Shown: positions 27,562 through 35,653 of the stretch, piece after piece
Numbering within the stretch: position 1 is the first letter of the stretch
Layout of the letters: every line of letters begins with the position of its first letter
DNA from: Marivita sp. XM-24bin2
Lineage (GTDB): Bacteria; Pseudomonadota; Alphaproteobacteria; Rhodobacterales; Rhodobacteraceae
Assembly (NCBI GenBank): GCA_003149565.1
Contig: QCWH01000006.1
Span: 1-53,561 of the forward strand
Reading direction: 5' to 3'
DNA: 53,561 bases
The notes under the pieces: model-generated
The model's input: only the letters and a program-made list of their open reading frames with translations
Told to the model about the DNA's origin: nothing
Database searches by the model: none
Translations under genes and position numbers: made by a program

Positions 27562-29670
27562 TCAAAACCCAAAAAGATTTGCTTTCCCGATCGCCTCTTC
27601 AATGAATCGTGCCTTGTCTTGCTCGGGCGTCCATCCAAGCTCCTGCTTTGGTTTTGTGTTCACAAAGGGAGACAGATGTGCCCGGCTCTTCCAATCCGCC
27701 AAGGAGGGACGCGTCAGCCCACGCCGTTGCAAGGCGTAAACTTTGAGCATATGTTTGATGGCATCCGTGGCCCAGAAAAGCGTCAGATTTCCGGTGCTTA
27801 CCCGGATCTGCGCCCCCAGTTTTTCATGGATCGCGTCGAAATAGCCTTTCGCCGTCAGCATTGGCTCTCCGACCAGGTTGTAGCTTTGACCTACAGCATC
27901 AGGATGTTCACCCATCAGGATTAACCCGTCAGCCACGTCGTCGATGAGAACGAAGGGCAGGATGTTGAGCCCATCGCCCCAGATCCGCACCGCGCCCGCG
28001 CCATGCCAGCGCCCGATTCCCCAGTGCTGAAGCGGTCCGCCTTGCCCGACCACAATCCCCGGCCGAGCGATAACAAGAGGCAGACCGTCCCGCCGGTGCA
28101 TCTCCATCAGGCGTTTTTCGCATTCCGCCTTGGACCGCGCGTACATGTTCCGGTCGCCCATATCTGCCGGGAAGCCCACGTCCTCGGTGATCTTTTGCTG
28201 TGGTGAGGACATGTCGTAGCTGGCGATCGTACCTGTATATACCAGGCGCTTCACACCAGCCTCCTGACAGGCTTCGGCGATGCGAACAGCCACGCCAACG
28301 TCATGCTCAAGCGCCTCGTCCCAAGTCCCTTCAAGCGAGCGCGCAAGGTTATAGACCACCTCGATCCCTTGCATCGCCTGGACTAACGCTGCCTTGTCGT
28401 AGAGCGAGACACCCACAGTTTCGACCTGGTCCGGCAAGTCAGGGAAGGGGCCAAACCGACCGCGGCTCAGCACCCTCACATCCTGCCCCTTGGCCACAAG
28501 CGCACGGGTCAACGCCCGCCCGATAAATCCGGTGCCGCCAATCACCATTGCGGTCGGCTTTGGGTCGCGGGTCTTGGTCTTAGGTTCCGCCGCTTTTAAC
28601 TGTTCCGCAGGGATGAGAGCCAAAGCTTGATCCAGCGCCGTCATCACCTTGACTGCGCTCTCGCCAGAGAACCGCACATCAGGAGCCTTACCCGTCCGCA
28701 GCGAGTCATAGATCGCCGCATCCATTCCCTGAAAGCTCAGCGCGTAGGGTGATTTGCGGTTCAAAGAGACCACCTGAGTGAACATATTGCCGAGACCTTC
28801 ACGCAGATGCTGCCACGAAAGGTCCAACTGCCGTCGCAATGGGTTCAGCACCAGATCGGATGCGTTTTCGCGTTCGACAACCAAAGTATCGGCGGCAAAA
28901 TCCAATCGCACCCGACCGGATGATCCACGCAGTGTCAAAGATCGGTCGTCAATCGTTTCGACCATCGAAATGGTCAGCGCCACATCCACATCCCCGGCCT
29001 GCGCCATAATGCGCCACGCCTGATGCCGTGTGTCGTCACCCGGCAGATCGACTGGTTTGGACAGATGAACGGACTTGATGTCTGGCTCTCCGAACAGGTC
29101 TACAATGAAGCCCATCAGATGCGGCCCCAGCTCCAGAAGCAAGTTCTTCGGCTCCCGCAGTAACCAGATCCCAAACGGCCCTGAACGCAATGGCGCAAGC
29201 GGTAGGCACCAATGCACCTCGGCCACTGACACGCGACCCAGTTCTCCGCGCGCCAAAATGTCCTTGAGCCGGTCATAGGACGGAAGCCCCATGAAGTTGT
29301 GTCCTGCGTGGAAGCGCACGCCATGCTCTTGTGCGACTGTCTCGATCTCAGCCGTCTCCAGAGCCGAGGTTGCCACTGGCTTCTCCACCAACACATGCAG
29401 CTTCGCCTCGAGACACTGGATGGCCAGCGCATGATGCAGATGTGGCGGCGTCAGGATGTGAACCGCATCGCAGACCTTGGCCTCGATCAGGTCAGCTACG
29501 TCGCCAAAGGCGTGCACTCCCAAGGTCTCGGCCAAGCCTTTGGCCGCTGTTTCGGATAGATCGCATACGGCAGTGATCTCGACTCCATCGGTCGCCCGCA
29601 AGGCGTCAGCGTGCCAGCTTGCGATATATCCGGCCCCGATCAGACCAACGCGAATTTTCGAAGACGCCAT
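27562..29670 (-). CDS. Fusion protein: Gfo/Idh/MocA oxidoreductase plus NAD-dependent epimerase/dehydratase
   Basis: About 702 residues with two complete enzyme halves. The N-terminal half (about 1-350) is a Gfo/Idh/MocA sugar dehydrogenase with RVGLIGAGYIASWHADAL, the EKP motif (HVLVEKPVATS) and LGPHLMGFIVDLFG. The C-terminal half (about 370-702) is an extended SDR with VIGGTGFIGRAL as its NAD(P) loop and the Tyr-Lys pair in NMYARSKAECEKRL. Together they could oxidise and then epimerise, reduce or dehydrate a sugar. Start taken at the tenth codon of the open frame (MASSKIRVG). A neighbouring operon member pair at 31902-33949 has the same two families as separate proteins. The substrate, perhaps a nucleotide sugar, is unknown. 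Confidence 0.88.
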   Translation of the reverse strand: MASSKIRVGLIGAGYIASWHADALRATDGVEITAVCDLSETAAKGLAETLGVHAFGDVADLIEAKVCDAVHILTPPHLHHALAIQCLEAKLHVLVEKPVATSALETAEIETVAQEHGVRFHAGHNFMGLPSYDRLKDILARGELGRVSVAEVHWCLPLAPLRSGPFGIWLLREPKNLLLELGPHLMGFIVDLFGEPDIKSVHLSKPVDLPGDDTRHQAWRIMAQAGDVDVALTISMVETIDDRSLTLRGSSGRVRLDFAADTLVVERENASDLVLNPLRRQLDLSWQHLREGLGNMFTQVVSLNRKSPYALSFQGMDAAIYDSLRTGKAPDVRFSGESAVKVMTALDQALALIPAEQLKAAEPKTKTRDPKPTAMVIGGTGFIGRALTRALVAKGQDVRVLSRGRFGPFPDLPDQVETVGVSLYDKAALVQAMQGIEVVYNLARSLEGTWDEALEHDVGVAVRIAEACQEAGVKRLVYTGTIASYDMSSPQQKITEDVGFPADMGDRNMYARSKAECEKRLMEMHRRDGLPLVIARPGIVVGQGGPLQHWGIGRWHGAGAVRIWGDGLNILPFVLIDDVADGLILMGEHPDAVGQSYNLVGEPMLTAKGYFDAIHEKLGAQIRVSTGNLTLFWATDAIKHMLKVYALQRRGLTRPSLADWKSRAHLSPFVNTKPKQELGWTPEQDKARFIEEAIGKANLFGF

Positions 29671-29683
29671 TCGCCTCAACCCC

Positions 29684-30652
29684 TTACTTGTATTCAATGA
29701 TGCGCATCTGCATGTTGTTCAGACGCCGCCAGTGATAGCGGATCATGCCGATCACATTTGGAAACTTCGACAGCGTTAGGTACACTGCGTGCGCACGCGC
29801 CTCCTTTTTCGGTAAGCCTTCGACGACCAAACCACGCGTCGTTTTCCAATAGGACAGCGCATAGAGGCCCAGAACCAGAACCGTTATCGCGGGGGATGAA
29901 AGACTGCCGACCACAGCCAGTATCGGCAGGATCAACCCATAGACCCAAGCTCGCTGGCGTTCACGCACGAAGTAGTCGGGGTGCAAATGGCCCACCTGCG
30001 CAAACCCATGCCCGGTGCGTTCGGCCCGTTTCCACCATTGGCTAAATCGCATCATGTTGGCATCATGCTCGGCCATTGGCTCGGAAATCCGCATCAACCG
30101 CCAACCTGCCTTGCGCAGCCGTGTGCAGAACTCGTCGTCCTCGGCGGCGATCACTGAGGGATTGAACCCTCCAACCTCTTCAAAGGCTTCGACACGCACC
30201 ATCATGTTGCCGGGGCAGGCGAGGATCTCTCCTGCCGCGCGCGACCATTCCACGTCGAACATCTGGTTGAACACGCTCGCATCGCGCCGCATCTCGCGCT
30301 GCCGGCCAGTGACCAGCGCGAGATCGGTCTCGGCCCGCAAATGTTCCTCGGCCTTTGCAAGCCAAACATCCGCCAGAATGCAATCACCATCAAGAAACTG
30401 CACTACATCAGGTGGATCGTCTTGGGCCAACAGTGCGGCGAACCCTTCGTTTCGAGCGCGGGCTGCCGTGAACGGCACAGACATGTCAAGCCGAACAACA
30501 ATCGCGCCAGCCTGTTCTGCGCTGGCAAGGCTCTGGTCGGTAGAGCCACTGTCCACATATACCATTCGCCGTGCATGTGGTGCGACTGAGGCCAGTGACC
30601 GAACGAGTTTTTGCCCCTCGTTGCGACCGATCAGAACGACATCCACACTCAT
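29684..30652 (-). CDS. Glycosyltransferase family 2, membrane-associated
   Basis: A 322-residue GT2 enzyme with VVLIGRNEGQKLVRSLASV, VYVDSGSTDQS, the acidic motif FLDGDCIL and the acceptor-side motif AAEDDEFCTRLR. Two hydrophobic segments near 240-275 suggest membrane attachment, as in enzymes that act on lipid-linked intermediates. I start it at ATG 30652, whose ATGA overlaps the stop of the preceding GT4 gene; the open frame continues 26 codons further but inside that gene. It is part of the coupled run 33949 to 27562. Donor sugar unknown. Confidence 0.85.
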   Translation of the reverse strand: MSVDVVLIGRNEGQKLVRSLASVAPHARRMVYVDSGSTDQSLASAEQAGAIVVRLDMSVPFTAARARNEGFAALLAQDDPPDVVQFLDGDCILADVWLAKAEEHLRAETDLALVTGRQREMRRDASVFNQMFDVEWSRAAGEILACPGNMMVRVEAFEEVGGFNPSVIAAEDDEFCTRLRKAGWRLMRISEPMAEHDANMMRFSQWWKRAERTGHGFAQVGHLHPDYFVRERQRAWVYGLILPILAVVGSLSSPAITVLVLGLYALSYWKTTRGLVVEGLPKKEARAHAVYLTLSKFPNVIGMIRYHWRRLNNMQMRIIEYK

Positions 30653-31905
30653 GACGCAGCGTCCGCGGACAGGCGGAGGGATGGCACCGTACGCCCTTCG
30701 CTGGCGGAAGCGATCAGTTCTGACAACCACTTCGCTTCCTGCGCGGCGTCATATTCCGAGACCACTTTGGCCCGTCCCGCCGCACCGTATGCCTGACGCA
30801 ACTCGGCATCCGACAGCAAGGCATCCAGAGCCTCGGCAAAGGCCTCCACATCGCCGGGCGGAACAAGGCGACCGCTTACCCCGTCTTCAACCAACTCGGG
30901 AATACCAGCGATGCGCGTCGTCAGTACCGGCACCTGCGAGGCCATCGCTTCCATCAGTACGACGGGTACGCCTTCGGCAAAGCTGGGCAGGACAAAGACA
31001 TCCGCACGCGCCAGTTCCTCGGCCACCTCGGCCTGTGATCTGTATCCCAGAAAGATGATCCGATCCTGCAAACCCCGCTTGGCGACCTCACTTTCCAGCG
31101 CTTTTCGGTCCGGTCCGTCGCCGACAAGGCGCAGGGTCAGGTCAGGGTATGTTTTGCCTAAGCGTGCTATTGCGTCGATCAGGATCGGCACACCTTTGAC
31201 GCCAGCGAGCCGACCGACAAAGAGTGCCGTCAAGCCGGTTCGAACCGGCTTGGGCGCATACCGGGACGGGTCCACACCGCAATGAACGATGTGCAGTTTG
31301 TACCAGTGTTGCGCATCCGCAAAACACATGAGTTGCGACCGACAGAAATGGCTGATGCACGCGACAAAGGCTGCTCGAGCAGCCTTTTCGTCTATCCGCC
31401 AATGGTGTGGTTCGAAAAAGATGTCGGGCCCGTGGATCGTAAAGCTCCAGCGCAGCCCTGAGAGTTCACCCGCCAGCATCGCCACCGTGCAGGATGCCTT
31501 TGCAATGTGGTTGTGCAGATGGGTCACGCCCTCGTCTGCCAGCTTGTCGGCAAGCACTCCGGCCTCGACGAAATAGATCAGGTTATAAAGCCGCCCCTTG
31601 ATGCCCTTCGGTGCAGTCTTCCACGCCAACCCTAGCGCCGACAGGTAGCGCCCCGGTGTTTTTATCCACCGCCAATGCGCCTTCAGCGTGGTTTTCGGAT
31701 TGCGCATCGCATCCAGCACCTTGAACGTGCGTGCGTGCTCTTCGCATTGTTCCGGGCCGACGAGATGTTCTGCGCCGGTTGTACGGATCGAACAGGTCAG
31801 AACTTCGTGCCCCAGCGCGCGCAGGTTGGCGACCTCGCGCTGGATGAACGTGTCGCTCGCACGGGGGTATTCTCCGGTCAGATAGGCGATTTTGGGTAAG
31901 CTCAT
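30649..31905 (-). CDS. Glycosyltransferase family 4
   Basis: A 418-residue GT-B fold transferase. The N-terminal acceptor domain begins KIAYLTGEYPRASDTFIQREVANLRALGH, a pattern usual in exopolysaccharide GT4 enzymes. The C-terminal domain has ALFVGRLAGVKGV and the E-x7-E-type donor motif EGVPVVLMEAMASQVPVLTT. Start at 31905: GGAGG lies seven bases upstream, and the ATGA overlaps the stop of the SDR gene. It likely adds a sugar to the repeat unit; a retaining mechanism follows from the family, the donor is unknown. Confidence 0.9.
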   Translation of the reverse strand: MSLPKIAYLTGEYPRASDTFIQREVANLRALGHEVLTCSIRTTGAEHLVGPEQCEEHARTFKVLDAMRNPKTTLKAHWRWIKTPGRYLSALGLAWKTAPKGIKGRLYNLIYFVEAGVLADKLADEGVTHLHNHIAKASCTVAMLAGELSGLRWSFTIHGPDIFFEPHHWRIDEKAARAAFVACISHFCRSQLMCFADAQHWYKLHIVHCGVDPSRYAPKPVRTGLTALFVGRLAGVKGVPILIDAIARLGKTYPDLTLRLVGDGPDRKALESEVAKRGLQDRIIFLGYRSQAEVAEELARADVFVLPSFAEGVPVVLMEAMASQVPVLTTRIAGIPELVEDGVSGRLVPPGDVEAFAEALDALLSDAELRQAYGAAGRAKVVSEYDAAQEAKWLSELIASASEGRTVPSLRLSADAAS

Positions 31906-32834
31906 AAACGTGCCTCCCATGCGGGAGAAGGATCGGGCAGATCAAGCTCTTCTGGTGGATGGAAGCGATAGGTCATCGGTAGCAGGCGTTGCCGCAGGAC
32001 CGGTGCGCGTAGCAGGCCCGGAAGTTTGGACGACACTGGGCCAAGCATGCGCGCTGTGGTCCACAGAAGTCCTGTGGGGAGTGGCAGGATCTGTTTGGGC
32101 CAGCCGCTTTCTTGAAGCTTTGCAATCACTTGTCCACGCGCCGGCAAATTGCGATCAACCAAAGTGATCGTGTCGTGAACCTGTTTCAGGGTTCCCTTTA
32201 CAAGCGCGGCGGCGCATCTTTGGACATGGCACATCGGCAAGGGATCATCCGCCGCGGCGCGGAACAAAGCCGGTCCTGCACCAACACCCAGATGCGCGTT
32301 CCAGAGGTGGTCCGCGTCGTAGACGATACCCGGCCGTACCACAGTCACCGAATCGAATCCGGCGTTCGAAACAAGGGTCTCTTGCTGGGCTTTCGCATCC
32401 GAATATGCATCGCGCGGAGTGTCTGTTGTCACAAGCGGTGTTGTGTCGGTCAGCACTGCGCCAATCGCCACTGTGGATGTGTCATAAACCGCCAGCGAAC
32501 TGGCCAGCGTGAGGTGACCGATACCGGCGTTCTTCATGGCTGCGATGACGTGTTCGGTGCCCGCAAGCGTCAACCGCGCATGATCTGTGGGATCGCCGGA
32601 CATGGCTGCAGCCAAGTGGATGACCGCGTCACATCCAGCCATGGCAGACGACAGGGTCTCCACGCTGTCTCGTACGGTGAGGTCGACCGAAACGTACGTT
32701 ACATCCGTACGGTCCGCCCCGACGCGCCTTTGCACGGCAACGACCTCCAGCCCCGCGTCTAGCGCGGCGTCGACCGTTGCGCGTCCGATGAAGCCCGAAG
32801 CGCCTGTGATGAGAACACGTTTCACTGCGCCCAT
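31902..32834 (-). CDS. NAD-dependent epimerase/dehydratase (extended SDR)
   Basis: A 310-residue extended short-chain dehydrogenase. RVLITGASGFIGRATVDAAL is the NAD(P)-binding loop, the Tyr-Lys pair lies in DAYSDAKAQQET, and VIHLAAAMSG and VVRPGIVYD are further family motifs. It probably epimerises, reduces or dehydrates a nucleotide sugar. Its first codons overlap the last codons of the Gfo/Idh/MocA gene upstream and its stop overlaps the GT4 start, so all three are coupled. The family pair with the upstream gene mirrors the fusion protein at 27562-29670. Confidence 0.84.
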   Translation of the reverse strand: MGAVKRVLITGASGFIGRATVDAALDAGLEVVAVQRRVGADRTDVTYVSVDLTVRDSVETLSSAMAGCDAVIHLAAAMSGDPTDHARLTLAGTEHVIAAMKNAGIGHLTLASSLAVYDTSTVAIGAVLTDTTPLVTTDTPRDAYSDAKAQQETLVSNAGFDSVTVVRPGIVYDADHLWNAHLGVGAGPALFRAAADDPLPMCHVQRCAAALVKGTLKQVHDTITLVDRNLPARGQVIAKLQESGWPKQILPLPTGLLWTTARMLGPVSSKLPGLLRAPVLRQRLLPMTYRFHPPEELDLPDPSPAWEARL

Positions 32835-33949
32835 GGCATAGGCTCCATTGGATCACAGCGGGTGGTCATGGCTTGCGCGCCCAACGTTTCGCCAGCGTTC
32901 TGCATTGCCAGCGTGACCTCGGTCATGTGCAGGGCAAAGTCGTTCGAGAGGCGCGACGGGCGGCCTTCGCGGATCGCGTCGAGCATCTCCGCAGGTCCCA
33001 GCATGAAGTTCATCGCAGCCGCTCCCCAGCGCTTGACTTTGGGGTGGGTCGGCTGGCGCAGCTTGATGGTTTTCGGGAATGGCGACTCCATCAGGCGGCG
33101 GCGGATGGTCATGCGTTTGGCAAAGGTGACCTTGGCGGAATTGTCCCACGCCGCCTTGCAGGCCAAGACACCGTCATCGCCGATGATGCGGATTTGGTGG
33201 TCATGCGGGGCCACGATGGAGCAGGTGAGACGCGTCATCGGCCCGTTTTCGAAGAACAGCGTGGCAACCGAAAGGTCCGGCGCAAATGGCCCGGTGCCTT
33301 CCTTGCCGGGAATGGTCTCAGCCGACGCCGCAACCACGGTGCGCACCGATCCAAACCATGAGATCAGCCAGCCAAGGTAGTAGCCGGCATGCTCCAGCGT
33401 GCAGCCGACGCGGAATTCGTCTTCGAACGGCCAAGGTGCGCCGGATTCGGAGATCCATTTCTTGTAGGCCGCTTGCGGCACAAATCCGTCATCCAGTTCT
33501 GCATAGATCGCACGGGGTGTTCCCGCGATCCCATTGCGCAGCGCTTGACCCAGTGTTTGGGCAGACTCACCCAAGACGCTGCATGGAGCCGACGCGAGCA
33601 TCAGCCCGGCGGCCTGCGCCTGCGCGTGCAGAGCTTTGGCGTCGTCGACACTCATCGCCAGAGGTTTTTCAGAGTAGGTGTGACAGCCCGCGGCAAGGCA
33701 AGCGGTATTCACTTCGTAATGCGCAGACGGATTGGTCAGATTGAGGACCACCCCATCCCGAGGATGTCTGTCGAGCAGCTCGTCCAGCGACTCGACGGAT
33801 GGCACGTTCCAAAAGGCACAGAATTGGGCAAGACGCGTCGGGTTCTTGTCATAGACCCCGGCTACGGTGATCCCGTCCATCGCCCGAAGCGACCGCATGT
33901 AAAGATCAGCGACGAAGCCGCAGCCTATGATTGAGACAACACCGCTCAT
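32822..33949 (-). CDS. Gfo/Idh/MocA family oxidoreductase
   Basis: A 375-residue NAD(P)-dependent sugar dehydrogenase. The N-terminal Rossmann start is VSIIGCGFVADLYMRSL, followed by the EKP motif in TYSEKPLAMSVDDA and the typical alpha/beta C-terminal domain with GCTLEHAGYYLGWLISWFG. I start it at ATG 33949 with GGAG six bases before. It is the first gene of the leftward coupled run, so the promoter should lie in 33950-34215. A role in making an unusual sugar for the glycan is inferred from its neighbours; the substrate is not readable. Confidence 0.85.
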   Translation of the reverse strand: MSGVVSIIGCGFVADLYMRSLRAMDGITVAGVYDKNPTRLAQFCAFWNVPSVESLDELLDRHPRDGVVLNLTNPSAHYEVNTACLAAGCHTYSEKPLAMSVDDAKALHAQAQAAGLMLASAPCSVLGESAQTLGQALRNGIAGTPRAIYAELDDGFVPQAAYKKWISESGAPWPFEDEFRVGCTLEHAGYYLGWLISWFGSVRTVVAASAETIPGKEGTGPFAPDLSVATLFFENGPMTRLTCSIVAPHDHQIRIIGDDGVLACKAAWDNSAKVTFAKRMTIRRRLMESPFPKTIKLRQPTHPKVKRWGAAAMNFMLGPAEMLDAIREGRPSRLSNDFALHMTEVTLAMQNAGETLGAQAMTTRCDPMEPMPWAQ

Positions 33950-34215
33950 GCCGCGCTCCATACCGGGAGGCGACCGCTGACCGAAGCACGGACAAAACGG
34001 AATCGGGTGTTGTTCACTTGGTGCTCACGTGGTTATGCGCGTCATTTCCGCTGGGTTTAGACCATCCAATCATGGTCATATTTCGACAAACGCCGCTTTT
34101 CCTGTGTGTCTTAGGATATTTTTTGCGGGAATGTCTTGATTTTGCGGCGCTGTGGCCGCGATTTGGCCGCATGACGCACGTAGATCCCTTGGAACTGACC
34201 AGACAGGAGGCGCTG
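33950..34215. promoter_or_regulatory. Divergent intergenic region between the sugar-gene run and the WecG-type gene
   Basis: About 266 bases, AT-rich for the region especially at 34070-34140. It must hold promoters for the leftward run from 33949 and the rightward gene at 34216. I could not pick convincing hexamers. AGGAGG at 34205-34210 is a strong ribosome-binding site five bases before ATG 34216. The rightward frame is open across this gap from 33931, but the translation there (before residue 81) is not family-like. Confidence 0.45.
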
Positions 34216-35001
34216 ATGCGCTTTTGGGGAGACGCTTTTGACGTAGCCGTCAATGTTCCGGATTGGGTCGTTCTTGAACGGCAGATTTCGTCGCGCCTGC
34301 GCGCGGGAGAGGGCTTTTCGCTTGCCACGATTAATTTGGACCATTTGGTAAAATTACGTAAGGATGTGCGCTTTCGCGACGCTTATGCTGCGCAGGATCT
34401 GGTGGTTGCAGACGGCAATCCGATTGTCTGGATGTCGAAACTCGCAGGGCGCCCGGTGTCGTTGATCCCCGGCTCGGACGCGATTCTGCCCCTCGTTCGG
34501 ATCGCCGCGGCGCATGGTAAGACGCTGGCGCTGGTGGGCAGCACGGATGATACGCTTGCTGCGGCGAAGACCTATCTTGAGCGGAAAGTGCCCGGTACAC
34601 GGATCGTGGCAACGATTGCGCCTCCGATGGGGTTTGATCCGGCCGGCTCCTCTGCGGATTCTGTGCTTGATGCGTTGCACGAGGCGGGAGCGGACATGGC
34701 GTTTCTTGCGCTGGGCGCGCCCAAGCAGGAACTGTTTGCGGCCCATGGTCGGCGCAAACTGGGCCATGTCGGTTTTGTGTCCATTGGCGCTGGGCTCGAT
34801 TTTTTCTCGGGCGCACAGGTCCGCGCACCGGCTTGGGTTCGGGCCATCGCCATGGAATGGCTCTGGCGCGCGCTGTCGCAACCGGCCCGTTTGATCCCGC
34901 GCTATGCCAAATGTTTTGGCATTTTGCCGGTGGAATTGTTCCACGCTCTGAAGCTGCGGTTCGACCCGGCGCAGATCACGCCCGCCCGCCAAGGCAAATG
35001 A
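34216..35001 (+). CDS. WecG/TagA/CpsF family glycosyltransferase
   Basis: A GT26 enzyme of 261 residues that typically adds a sugar to an undecaprenyl-diphosphate-linked monosaccharide early in glycan assembly. Family marks: ATINLDHLVKLRKD, LVVADGNPIVWMSKLAG, LALGAPKQELF, FVSIGAGLDFFSGA and the basic end MEWLWRALSQPARLIPRYAK. Start at 34216 because AGGAGG is five bases upstream and the length then suits the family; ATG 34171 is an alternative. It is transcribed away from the minus-strand sugar genes but clearly belongs to the same polysaccharide region. Confidence 0.9.
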   Translation: MRFWGDAFDVAVNVPDWVVLERQISSRLRAGEGFSLATINLDHLVKLRKDVRFRDAYAAQDLVVADGNPIVWMSKLAGRPVSLIPGSDAILPLVRIAAAHGKTLALVGSTDDTLAAAKTYLERKVPGTRIVATIAPPMGFDPAGSSADSVLDALHEAGADMAFLALGAPKQELFAAHGRRKLGHVGFVSIGAGLDFFSGAQVRAPAWVRAIAMEWLWRALSQPARLIPRYAKCFGILPVELFHALKLRFDPAQITPARQGK

Positions 35002-35014
35002 CCCAATCCGCGCC

Positions 35015-35653
35015 TTAGCCCAGTCTGTGCACCCGGCCACCGGCTGCGTCGGCATCCGCGTGATCATGGGTGACAAGCAACACGGGAAGCCCTTTGGCGC
35101 GGGCCTGATCAAACACAAGCGCCCGGATCTGGTCGCGACGTTCTGTGTCAAGCCTTGAGAAGGGCTCATCCAGCAACAGCGCCTTGGGGTCGGACAGCAG
35201 CATTCGCATCAATGCCACCCGAGCCTTTTGGCCGCCAGACAGGGTTCCCGGGTCGCGGTCGGCAAATCCAGCGAGACCTATATCCTCCAGTGCGACGTTG
35301 ATCTGATCTTGGCGCGCGGCTCGGCCTTTTACAGAAGCGCGGAGACCAAAGGCCAGGTTTTCGCCAACGGACAGATGCGGGAACAGCAATTCGTCTTGAA
35401 AGAGGATGCCGACATGCCGTTGTTCGGGCGCTAGTTCGGTGATGTCGGTGCCGTTCAGCAGCACCAGCCCCTTGGCCTCGAACCCACCATCGAGGCTGCC
35501 GATGATATAAGACAGGAGCGTTGACTTGCCCGACCCGCTTGGTCCCATCACTGTCAAGACCTCGCCCGGGTCGACATGATCCGAGATGTCTACCAGTGTG
35601 CGCCCGTCGCGTCGGATCACCACACTATTGAGGGTTAGTCCAGGATCAGGCAT
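35015..35653 (-). CDS. ynjD: ABC transporter ATPase, YnjD-like
   Basis: ATP-binding subunit of an importer. It has Walker A GPSGSGKST, Q-loop ILFQDELLFPHLS, signature LSGGQKARVALMRML, Walker B ALLLDEPF and the switch His in LVTHDHADA. Start at ATG 35653, overlapping the permease stop by eight bases; about 212 residues. The gene order binding protein, large permease, ATPase next to a YnjF-like enzyme matches E. coli ynjBCD-ynjF, so I prefer YnjD to the related thiamine ATPase ThiQ. The transported substrate of YnjBCD is not established. Confidence 0.82.
   Translation of the reverse strand: MPDPGLTLNSVVIRRDGRTLVDISDHVDPGEVLTVMGPSGSGKSTLLSYIIGSLDGGFEAKGLVLLNGTDITELAPEQRHVGILFQDELLFPHLSVGENLAFGLRASVKGRAARQDQINVALEDIGLAGFADRDPGTLSGGQKARVALMRMLLSDPKALLLDEPFSRLDTERRDQIRALVFDQARAKGLPVLLVTHDHADADAAGGRVHRLG

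Noticed and set aside
33931-34215. Long upstream extension of the WecG-type gene
   Set aside because: It overlaps the divergent Gfo/Idh/MocA start, the residues are not family-like, and AGGAGG sits five bases before 34216.
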